Source: Ischnura elegans (Eukaryota; Arthropoda; Insecta; Odonata; Coenagrionidae). Taken from it: a stretch of DNA of 64,000 bases. Where the stretch lies: NCBI RefSeq assembly GCF_921293095.1, contig NC_060253.1:83489992-83553991 (forward strand). The letters are read 5' to 3'. Shown here piece by piece: positions 12,401 to 24,400 of this stretch. Both the position numbers and the translations under genes were made by a program. Under the pieces are notes generated by a model, which was not told where the DNA came from, searched no databases, and worked only from the letters and a program-made list of their open reading frames with translations. Position 1 is the stretch's first letter; every line of letters begins with the position of its first letter.

Positions 12401-15400
12401 TTAAAACATCTTACATGGCTGTTATTCCAAGAGCAAATCTATTTTTCATTTTGCTTCAATAAGGTTAAATCCCATTTATCTGTACTTATTTAATCTCCTG
12501 TTTTTTCTTTGCAGATGAAACAAGGTCGGTTGGAAGAAATACCAATGCCCTCTGAACAGTACGTGTTGGAGTTGGATCAGGAAGGCGAAGAAATCGCTGT
12601 GATCGATATTGCTACAAATGTTGTCACGGCCAAGAGGGTAGGTCGCACCCATGTCACCCTCAAGGATCGCTATGTGGACGCGGCTGTGCAGGAGGGAGGG
12701 GGTCGTGGCATTCCCACGGCACACCTCAAAGTCGGCCTCCCCGCCTCCCTTTCCCTCTCGGTCCTCCCTCATCGCAACTGGGCGCTCACCCTCGGCAAGG
12801 AGTATGAGCTGTCGGTGGAGGTACTGGACGTGGGCGGACGTCGCTTGATGGTGCCTCACGACGGCCCTCTTCACGTCGCAACAAAGGTGCCCACCACCAT
12901 ATTCAGCCTTTCCGGCTCCACCAAGAATGGCACATGGCATTGGGGTGAGGCATCTGCCCTGGGTACAGCCCCTGTGTCCGCCAGCATTGACATGCCCAAG
13001 GAGTGGGCTTCAGCTGTGGCGCCTGCTCGTGCCGAAATGAGGGTCTTCCGACCCGTGGAACTCATTCCTCCTGAGGTGGTCCTCCCCTGCGTGGGCACTG
13101 TTGTTGAGATGCAGATGAAAGCTAGTGGGGGTGATGGAAACTATGTGTGGACCAGCACCGGTGGGGGAGGCCTGGTGTCTCTGGCGCAGTCAGGGCTACT
13201 GAGCGTTGCCCCCGGGGAGTGTGGCCTCACATTCACAGCTGAGGTGAGCGTTGCGATGGCAAGGAATGGTCACAACAGGGATGCAGCCAAGGTGTGGGTC
13301 CTGCCGATGGAACATCTCGAGATCACAGAAAGAGTAATCGAGGCTGAAGTTGGAGCCCAAGTGCCTCTGAACGTGGCCATCTTTTCTGTTGACATTTCGA
13401 AAGGGAAAACTAGGGAGGGTGTCCCATTCTCCGACTGTAGATCATTACCATTTAGTGTTAGAGTTTGGGATGAGGAGAAGTTTGAGCAGGCAGAAGATTG
13501 TAGGCCCCAAGAGCCATCTGGCAATGCTTGCATTGCCATTATGATGAAAAGCAAAATGCCTGGAACTACCAAAGTCACCGTTGCCAGTGGGAAAATGGAT
13601 GACACCTGTATAATGGTTGCGTACGAGCCTCTCAAAGTGGTTCAGCCCCCTACAGGTGCCGTGATTCTTGCAGTGGGCACATCGTCTGTCATCCGATTTG
13701 AGGGAGGCCCTAGACCACTGCCTGGCCGTCCTGCAGCTGAGCACGTCCGAGAGATAGAATTCATCCTCCCTCCTGATTATGATGACAGTGAGGAGGGATA
13801 CCTAGTGGATGCCATGGAACTTGGGGAGGAAAGTGAGATTGCCGGCGGAATATATACATACCGTGTGTTCTGTCGAAAGTTGGGAGAGGGAGAACTGCGT
13901 TTGACAGTCTTTAACTCACCATCTGGGTCGCTGGGCTCGAAATCATCGGCTGCCGTCTCGGTCATCTGTTCACCACCCACGACAATTTCTTTGGGAATTG
14001 TCCACCCAAAAGAATCCATGCACTCCTCATTGGCACGTCCTTGCCCTATCGATCCCATGGCAGGGCGAGCAGTCTCCCACTACTTGCAAGATACTAATCT
14101 AGAAGCTGTGATCTTGGATCATAAAGGAAGGAAGTTTGATAATGTGACAAGCATAGTTCTTGAGTGGCAGCTATCATCCAATTCCTTAGGACAGCTGAAG
14201 GATTCTGGCTCTTCAGGCTTGGACACATTGAGAATGCTTCATCCTCTTGGTAAAACAGGAACTTTGGATGTGTCCTGCCGGATAAAAGAATACAGGATGT
14301 CCCACTTCCGCAGTATGGGTCTGCCTCTTCCCCTGGTTAGTTTGGACTGTGCAACTCAAGCCACCATTACTATTGTCTTGGTGTCTGAGGCCAGAATTGC
14401 CCCAAATCACTCTGTCCTCTTTAATCACCCCAGTAGCGGTTCTGCTCTCAAGATATATGATGGCTCCGGCCATTTTGAGTTGGTGAAAAGTGCGTTTGAG
14501 TTTGCTGACACCCAGCTTGTGACGGAATCACCTAAAGGTGGCGGTTTGGTCAAAATTTCTCCCAAATCCCCAGGAACCCTTCATTTGTCAATAGTGGACC
14601 TCTGCTTGCCAGGAATGTCACCAGCCACTGCAGAGGTGCATATTTTTGGCATTGCATCAATTGAGGCCGAAGTTCCAGACAAAGTGGAATTGGGTCGATC
14701 TATCAACGCCACGGTTCGTTTCACGGACACCCTCGGAAGAACCTTACCCAGCCCCATACCAGATCCACGAAGGGTCCTGGGATTCAAGTCCATCCCAGCA
14801 TCGGACTTGATAGGAGTTGCTCCAGCCGTAGCAGAGAAGTCTGAGAAGAGCTCAGAAGGTGCTCTGACCTTCACCGTTTCCGGCCTAGCGCTGGGGGACA
14901 CTACCCTGGCCTTCTCAATTGCCAATGCAGGCACTCAAGCACAATCAGTGGTGAGTGCCGCCATGCCAATCCAGGTGTTTCCACCCCTGCGGCTGCACCC
15001 ACGCTCCCTTATCCTGGTGCCCGGTGCCATCTTCCAGATTGACCATTCAGGAGGCCCTCGTCCCGATCCTGGCATTGAGTTTCGCATGGGTGGGGAGTTT
15101 GGGAGCTCGTCGGTGGCTACAGTAGGGCCCATGGGGCTGGTGGAGGCTCTGGCCGTGGGCTCAGCATCCGTGTGGGGGAGGGCCACACTTGCACCCCCCT
15201 CGGCATCACAGGAGTCCGTTGAGGTGCGCGTGGTGTCTTTAGTGGGCATGAGGGTGAAGGCGCCCATCGCTCGGCTGTGTGTCGGCTGCAGAATGCCAGC
15301 ATGGGCTGAGGGTGTGGGCCAGGGGGGAAGGGGGCGTCCTGTCCAAGTGTCCCCCCTCATCCTGGGTTCCGTTCGACCAGCGCCAGAGTACTCGTGGAGT

Positions 15401-18400
15401 GCAGTGCCACACGACATCATTGGTGTGCATGGAGTCTTCTCCGCTCTGGGCATTGAAGGAAGGGATGCTGACAGGGTATCTGTTCGGCTGCATGGACTCC
15501 ATCCAGGGAGGTGGGTATGGTTTATTTAGATTATAATGGAAGTAAAATATTTTGGGTAGTGGGAGGAAGGCTTAAAATTTGTTGGAATGTCCTCAAAATT
15601 CTCTTGAGCCTTAAATGAAATGGTGTGGTGCTCAGCAACAGACTTTATCTGGGTTAAGCAACTTGCAGGTTCATGATGCATGCCTAATGAAGGTTTTAGA
15701 GCAGTCTGCCTTCCAGTTTGCAATCCACTTTGTTTGTATAAATGATAATTTTAATTCATTTGGGTATTCAGTTTCTCAGATTATCTCATATTAGTTTTGC
15801 CACTTGTTGCTATGGGAATGTTCTTATGGGAATTATGGAAAGCTAAATTTAATATAGAGGTATATAAAATATAAAGGCTTATTTTTTTAATTCACTGTCT
15901 CAATCTGTAAAGTGTAATTTATAAAAGGAGAAGTTTACCTGTCAGGGAGTGGGGTAAATATCCGGAAAACTATTATTGGAACTTAAGCTCAGAGAAATTA
16001 GGTAGGTGATTGTCAGGGCAAATCTCCCAGAGGCTCCGCAGAAAGATGAAAATGGTGGTTGAACATGCAGAGCGGTGCTGTGTTCTAGTGGTTAGGTGAG
16101 CATTTTGTCACTCTCCTGGCTCCTCGTGGCTGGGTAGTACAGAGTAGTGCCAACTTGGTGATACTAGACTTTAATTTACATTTTACCTTGCATTTGAATG
16201 AAGATATAAAACCATAGTAAATTTTCACTGAATTGTTTATTTGGTACAATGCGGTTCAACGCTAAGGTGTCATCCCTGAGTACAAAGATTTTTTACTGGT
16301 CAGACCCCAATATATATTTTCTAGGCTCGAGGGAGAAAGGTAATTGAGGGGGAGGTTGGGGTGGAGGAGGAGAGTGGGTGAGGGAGTTGTTGGGTTTTGT
16401 GACTAATAGACTTTTACCTTACATTCTTCCTTAAAATCTTTATTCACGATTGCTTGAAATAAAATTGGGAAAACTTTAAAAATGTGTACTGGAAATCTGG
16501 GAAAAGTCAGGGAAATTTAAAATGGAAAGTTAGTTTGAATCCTGAGAAATTATTCTGAAATTTTCATGAAAATGATTGCTGCTGTGAGACCTCCTTAACC
16601 TTTTCCCTACCGTACACGTATATATACGTGTGGACGTTTCCTGACCCGGGAGACGACGGGCGTATATGTACGTGTGAGATTTTCCCGGTCAAGAAAACGA
16701 AACCCGTATATATACGTTTTCTAGCTCTCCCCCTTTCAGGACGGTCGTGGGTTTAGGTCGCCTTTGTCTCGGGACCCAACGCTTTGGGGTTTAGGATTAA
16801 CCCTCCGAATCTGGGAGCAGATACCCGGACCCTAAGTCTTTTATAACCCCTCTCATCTGTAAGGGACAGCGGTCATACAATTTTTTATAGAGCCAATTTT
16901 TGAAATAAATATTTGTTCATTTCTCAAGAAATATAAACTAAGAATTGAATTGTTTGTCTTTTGAGAAGCGTTTACAATTTTTAAACGTAATTCTACGACA
17001 AATATTAACTTATATCTCGAGTTATATATAAACATCAGCATGGAAATTGTTGCTGCGTTAAATGCTTTGATAATGGCCTTAGAACTTCGTTTAAAATTTG
17101 ACAATGCTCAGATAAAAATGAGGAATTATATTCAATGTCTGTAATTTACGTGCAAGCAACAATTATCCATTTGCTAAATACATATAAGCAATACATAAGT
17201 TGACCGCGAACCAATGCCGCAGGTATGGTCGTAAACCGGGAAAGGAGGGAGCACAACTACTCTCCGAGTCCGAGATAATGCGGAGTCCCACCGTGGAGGG
17301 GTCGAAAAAGGTTCAGCGAGACCCTTCTTAACGAATGACCTCCAAAAATGCTCCGTACCACGAGAAAGAAGAGTCTCTTGGGGCTCGGTACAGCAGTCAA
17401 GCTAAGACGAAAACTCCGCCGTCTCGAAAGGGTTAAGTTTCGTATCTCTTGTACTTCTTAAATCAGGGCAACAATTCACCTGAGAGTGACCCTGCCTGCT
17501 CTACCCAATCTGTGGACAGCTGGTGGTGTTCTCGAGGATTCAATTGAGGTGGAGGTTTTTGAAGAGATGTCCCTTGTGCTGCCGCCCCCACCGCCCCTCG
17601 GTGCAGACCACCGCTTTGGCAGACCCCTCCTCATGGCACCTGGAGCCACACTCCAGCTGCGCACCAATAAAGAGAGCATGGATGGTGCCAGTGTCTCTTA
17701 CAAACTGGTCCCTGGAGGAAAGGAGTCCACAGTGATCAAACTGGGACCAGGGGGCATTGTATCTTCGAGCAGTGAATTTGGGAAGAGTGCAGTCATGGCA
17801 ACGTTCACAGAGCCCTCAGGTTCACAGCAGTCCATCGTTATTGCCATTGAGGTGAGTGATTGGAAGAATTGTAGCTGTCATCAAACATGCTTGGAAAAAG
17901 TTATGGATTGGGTCATTTTTTTAAAGTTATGCTGTTTTTAGGGAAGATACAGGATAATTACATTGGGTAAAGTTTTCTTCATTAAAAATTAATAAGGATG
18001 TAAGTGATAGGAGCCTTTTAACGAGTTTGTTGCAGAGCTGAATCGACCTTCTTCAGCTCAGACTGTGGAGGGTCTAATTTAAACTCTATTCTTCACGTTG
18101 TGACCCTGAATGTTTGAGTTGTATAGGAAATTGCATGCCAACAGTTTCTCTCTAATTTTTAAGTGGTAGGTGGTGTGGTACCACCCATTCTAGTGAGAGT
18201 TTGGTTGCACTTAACTTCTGGTCGCACCACATAGCACCATGTGTAGTATAGACATGCCACAAGTTTTTTCTCTTAACTTTTCATTTTGCTAAATGGTGAC
18301 AGCTGCAAGCTGAAGAAAAGTACTAAATTTCCTGTTTTACAGAGATGAAGAAAAGTGTGGCCGACAGTTGGTCATGCCTCAGCAAACTGTTTAGGAAAGG

Positions 18401-21400
18401 TGATTTGAAATTGATGAAGCCTTGAGAGCTTCTGTCTGAGGGGATTGATAATAGGGTAGTTTCCTTCATCAAAGAAAACGAAAGTCATTGATTGCGATTC
18501 GTTACCCACCATTACTGTATTCAGAATATACAAATTATTTCGTTTTAGAAATAACGGTTTAGACGAATGGCAATGGTCCATTTTTATCCTCATTTGAAAA
18601 GGGCCAGATTGGCGCCCATGCGATACCACTCCACGTGACGTCACAGGGACCTAGTTTCTATACAAGAAGATAGGAGTTATGCGTCGTCTGAGGTTACCAA
18701 TGCATGCATGAGGCGCAGAGCTCAGGGATACATGTCTTAATAATCACTTATTAAAACTGGCTAAGGTCGGAAAGTTTTCTTCCTTTGATAAGGCGTTAAT
18801 AAATCTTATTTAAGCCAAGCGCTACCAGCCAGCAGTGTACTCAGCTACCCGCTAGCAGCCTGCGTCGTATCAGCGCTCAACTCGCCTCAAGGTCACCTCA
18901 CAAGGCGGCAGCGGGAACCAGAAATATGTCACACGGAGAGATTTCCCGACATTCATACTTATGCGTCGCATTTTCGCGCGCTAGAAAATTTTCACTTTTC
19001 ATTTAATCGTGAAAAATAGATATCATCATTTAAAAATCTAAAAGCATGAAATACGTACTCCAGGAGTAATAATCTTTCGCTTTAGGCAATAAAAAAATAA
19101 TAGGAAACCACCCTATTATGATGCTCTGCGATAAACTTCAAAGTGATAATTTCAAGGTTTGTTTCTAAATTGGTAGTTGCTAATGCACTCAACTGTGAAT
19201 CTTACACTTGTCACTGAAAGTCTGGCAATATTATCTAGTTGGAATGGAGCAGTTTTCTACAGGAGTACAAGAGAGTGTAAAACAGTGGCAAAAATTCGGA
19301 AATCCAGGCAAATTTGGGCGGTGTCAAATGATATTTTCTCTTCGAATTCCGCCTTTGATGTTCCAGTCATTTTTTTTAAAGAAAAATCTCCTTGTATGTT
19401 CATTCCTACTAACTATTGTGTATGCATAAAAATGTTCAAACTCACTGGATTTCATATCACTCTGAGTTATAGGTAAGGCTTTTTGTAACATAATTTGTAG
19501 TAAAAGTGTTTACATTTCGAACAGTCTCAAAAGAGATTACAAAAGTGGAGATTGCAGGCATGGTTGCATCAACAATGAGGAAAATGATATGGATAAACCC
19601 AAGGGAGTAGGGTGCGACCAGCAGGCAGCGACAATCGAGTGACCAGGACTTTAATGGACTCCTGCACTCTAGTGTCCGCTACAGGGGCATGAGGACTTGA
19701 GACTAACTACAGTTGCAGTCACAAGGTGGTTGGGAAATACTTGTAAAGCCTTGCCTTTCTGGAAAGTCCCAGGGTAATCTCATCATGAATACCTTTGTGC
19801 GTATTTCTGTTATTTGATGAACCCATGCCGACTTATTTTTGTGTCACTCAGATGTCCTTGCTGCGGTTTAGATAATCCTTGCATCATAATACAAAGCAAG
19901 AATTTTCACCTGGAGAGACCTTGCTTGTAAGAAACGATGATGGATCCTGCATATGTGCCTATTCACCAAAACTGCATCATGCTTGATGAATATTTTGTTT
20001 GTTAGAAATCAGGTTTCATGTTTTCAATGGCAATTGGGTGGTTTCGTAGGCTGTCGAGCCCTGGACACAACAATATCTTGTGGTCGGCATGTGACTTGAA
20101 AAGTAACTCTTGTATATGTAATGTCTTTGCTGATTTGCGCGGTCATGCATGATGACGGTCTGCATTTGGGGTTTGTCGTGGTTGCAGGTGAAGCCCATCC
20201 ACTACATGATGCTGACACTGAAGGGTGCAGGAGAGAGTTGTGGGTTGGGAGAGGAGTGTGTTGGAGCTGAGGATGGCTTACTGCCAAGGGGCCTGCCGCT
20301 GAACCTTCGTGTCTCCTACCATGATGACACAGGGGCCATGTTCTCTGCTGCAAGACGAAATCTACACTTTCGGACTAACCGGTAAGCTGCTGGTTTCAGT
20401 TCTTGCCGACTTCCCTACAATTTTATCACTTTGAGAACTCTCCTCTGGAAGGTTTTTTAAAATAGTAAATGTATAAAATGGCGACAAGGTGATGACAATT
20501 AGACGGCATAATACATAGACGGGCAGCATAATCGCGGCAAAATTTACAAAATATGTATCCCTCATAATTTTCTTTTTATCAGCTAAAATTGATCTATTTT
20601 CCTTTAAGAAATACTTATTTGAACCTTAGATTACTAGGATAGTTCAGATCCCAAGGTTAATAATGATGAGTAGTTACGAACCTGTAAAGGAAACCTTATA
20701 ATTCTGGGAATCACATTCACCAGTGACTTTCATCGGAGTTCCATTAAGGGAAACGCAATGATTAGTGCTACTGCACTAACAACGCAGGATTCCTGCCGCA
20801 GGATCATTTACCGTAGAATTTGTGGTAAAAATGCTTAAATTCAACATTTGGTAACCTCTTAACCTACTTTTAAAAAATAAAAGAAACAGCAAAATAAAAT
20901 ACGGCTGTGGGGAGGATAGAAAAAATTTTGGTATGGAAGCGATTTGAACGCTGCTCCTCCCATTACCAGCCAAGTATTCTTCCACCACACTATTTAGACC
21001 TCAATTGTTGAAGGCAATAATTTTGATTATTTATTGTAATCATAACACTGAGCTGCTGTCTTGTGCTTCTCATTTGAACAAATTTTGATCAAAATAATTG
21101 CTTTCTCAATATTTTAGTCTTTTTTCGTTTATATAATTATAACTTGAGAATGGAGGCTTTCGCATACTTCATGTTTCGGCTGGTTAGTATAGGAATATTA
21201 TGATGTTGATGCTCGAGTTGCCTGCAACTTATGGTATCGTCCTTATAAGTTATTATTATTTGTTACTATGTTTCTAATTTGGTATTTGTATTTCTATTCA
21301 AGCAAAAGTATACATTAATTTCAAATGGAAAGTCTGTTTGGATTTGCTTACGTCCTTCTTACTCGTCTTGAGAGGTTTTCTGAAATGAGCTGCAGTTCCA

Positions 21401-24400
21401 CTTATTTCAATCTTGCCCTAAACATAAAACGTATTGCCAAAAAAAACATTTCTTAGTACCATGTAGCCTACTTAATGCAAGTAGAGAATATAATTAATGA
21501 TGCTAAGTAAGTATCATACGTTATCCCCAATTCTTAGAGTATTATTTAAAAGATTGCAGCTAAGTATGATTACTTAATCACCAACGATATATCAGCATAG
21601 ATTTATTATACGCATTCACACTTATTTAGCAGCAGAACATATTATCAAACATTACCTGTTGAAATCCGAAAATCATTGAAAAAGGGACTTTTAGCAGGAA
21701 TTAAGTTTTCCTCGTCATACTTTGAATACGTGGAAAGTAGTACATCTTTACTGATTGATGGAGGTCGGAGAACGCTGTTGTTATTTATGCAACGATTAAT
21801 GCCTATCAGCTTCACTAATTTCATATTTTACTGGTTTGCTCAGATATTAATATGATGACACACTTGGAATATCAAAGCTGCCTCGTATCCTATGTCGTAG
21901 ATATTGCATTAAAAACATCAACTTGAGTCAATAGATGTAAACAAAAGTCTGCCATGTTCACAGTGAACGACTCGTGATTTCCAGCTCTCTGAAAAGAGCT
22001 TAGATCACTCAAAAAGAGCCAAGCTACAAACTTTTTTAAATCTCTCCGAGATATTTCCTGGGATCTTTTCTCCTGCTTAAAATGTTTCAGTGTGTTTGGG
22101 GAAATATAATGAACATTAATTTCACGTAATCAGAGATGAAATCCCGAGACTGAAAGGGATGAAAAAATACCTCACCCACCTAATGACCTGTTCTCAATAT
22201 ATGAACCATGAAGACTATTGTTGGATTGCTGCATGTACCCTAAAATCATACAGTTTCCACGCACAATCTTTGTGGAGCGAAAGTGGCACCGCTCGATTTG
22301 TTGCACGACTTTTGCAAATGATAGGACAATGCCTTGAAGAGCATCTCTCCTTGCAGGGTGGACCTCATGAGGATAAGTCACGGAGACGGGAACGACACGT
22401 TGGTGGTGGACGTAATTGAATCTGGCGAGACGATGCTCAAAGTGTGGGGTGAGGGTGGTGGGACGGCCGTCGAGAAGGAGGGGGAGAGCCAGGTGGTGGT
22501 GGTCCCTCCAGTCATGGACTATGTGAAACTGCACGTTGGCGAAGTCATCCTCCCTGCTAAGGTAAGCGACTCGAAAGGCAAGCAATCTTGTTCTCAGTGG
22601 CACTCGTTAATGCCTTGAGGGTGGCCTGTCTTAAAGGAGTGACTTTGCTTTTGGTGAGCCATTTTTCAACTGTCTCAAAAATCTGTCAGCAACAATGGAC
22701 TTTTCTAATTTTTATATATTATCTTAATTTTAGCTATTTTTCTCTGCAGTAAGGTAGGATGATTTAAAATAAAAATATCTGTTTTACTCGGGCGGAAAAA
22801 TTTTAATTTTAGGTGGTGTTTGACGTAATTATGTTTCCTGCTATTGTAGGTAAAATGCATTTGGATTTAAATTTGTCTTTGATCCTCAAAGTATAAATTT
22901 ATCGGCTATACATATGACCATGTGCAATGCTGGGATTTAGGGGAAGGATAAGGGGGTTACAGCATTCTGCCTTTTATCAAAACTTACACCAGATAACATC
23001 GAAATATGTGGGTACTGCTTTGTATTTAATATTTTGTTATCTTTTCTGGCAAATATACCTGCAAAGCTGGATTAAAATATGTACATAGAAATCAAACAAA
23101 GAATCATCATAAGTTTGTATTACCGATAATTGTTGCCCTTTATGACCTCCATAAACCTATTAACTAACAAAATGACGTTTTACATGTTCATGGTAATGAT
23201 TTAAAATTACGTCTTTTTTGTAGAGATGGGTTGAATAGCATTTTTCTCGAATTCGAATATATCAAAAATTGACTTACTGAATATGCATTTTTCTGCCAAT
23301 TTTAAATACCAATGGAAATAAAAGTAAGAAAATGCTGAACACTTGGCAAGTCATTCTACTTCAATACTTCCAAATCCTGACGCAACTGTCACCCATGATT
23401 AATTCAAACTTGCGCCCATGAAGCACTGCAATGCTTTTGTTTTTTCTTATATGCATATTGAAGGTTATATTATTAGTATTGTTTTACTGCATTCTTTGAA
23501 AACCTAAAATTAAATACAAAAGTGACAGTAACTTTAAAATTAGAATATGTAAAACGTAAATTTGATCATGCAACATGAAGTCGGAAAAGGAACAGCCTTT
23601 TTGCGTGCATTTGAAGGTATACATTCATTCTTCTTAGTGTTGTTCTCGTGGAGTCATCTGGATTGTAAATATTTTAATGCTTATTTTCAATGATTAGTTT
23701 TCGTAAAAATATTATTATAGAATTGAACCAATCAAATGTGCAAACCTTCGTGTTAGACCCAACCATTGTCAACAGATTTAAATTGAATCACTGACAATCT
23801 GTGCTGTGTATGTATTTGAAATTTGGATAATTGATAACTTTGTGTCATCGATTATTGAATAGTGTAAAAAGCTCATTATTTGAGGTATTCGGTGATTTGA
23901 CTATTCAAATACCCAATATCTAGTATTTTGTTATCTTTTATGGCAAATTTACCTACTAAGCTGAATTTAAATAACCACAAATCAAACAAAGATTCATCAT
24001 ATGTTTGTATTAAGATACGTCTCTTTCGGGTAATACACCGCGTGGGTCCATGGTGTATTACCCGAAAGAGACGTATCTTCATACTCATCGACCCGCGGAA
24101 GCCTGCATAAGGAATATGTTTGTATTACTGATAATTTTGGCCCTTAATGACTTCCATAAACGTATTAACTATCAGAATGACATCATACATGCTCATGGTA
24201 ATCTTTTTAACCCTCATATGGATTTACAAAATTAGTTACGTCGTTGGATTTTCGGCGCCGCTGCGGCGCCGCGTCATTTTTTGCTATTATCTTTCAAAGT
24301 TAGCGTGAATTTACAAGTTTTCTTATTGATAATGGTAAATACATCTATTATCTATATTTCTTACCGTGTTTTGCTGGATTTAAACCCTTATTGTTGAAGT

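Noticed and set aside
14935-15453. 172-residue open frame on the minus strand inside NUP210 exon 5
   Set aside because: It is antisense to a strongly supported, GC-rich coding exon and has low-complexity composition; a shadow frame. The same applies to 12476-12940, 13270-13744, 14581-14934 and 15239-15502.
16075-16140. tRNA-like sequence in NUP210 intron 5
   Set aside because: An A-box-like stretch is present but no B box or cloverleaf can be drawn, so neither a tRNA gene nor a SINE is supported.
24012-24079. Hairpin considered as a microRNA precursor
   Set aside because: The stem is perfectly paired and belongs to an insertion with target duplication, which fits a foldback element better than a conserved pre-miRNA. 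Small-RNA data would be needed to revive the idea.
23031-24210. Pair of ~190-bp direct repeats considered as terminal repeats of one small retroelement
   Set aside because: The interior has hAT-like inverted ends exactly at the boundaries, and no primer-binding or polypurine stretch was seen; a local duplication with later insertions explains it better.
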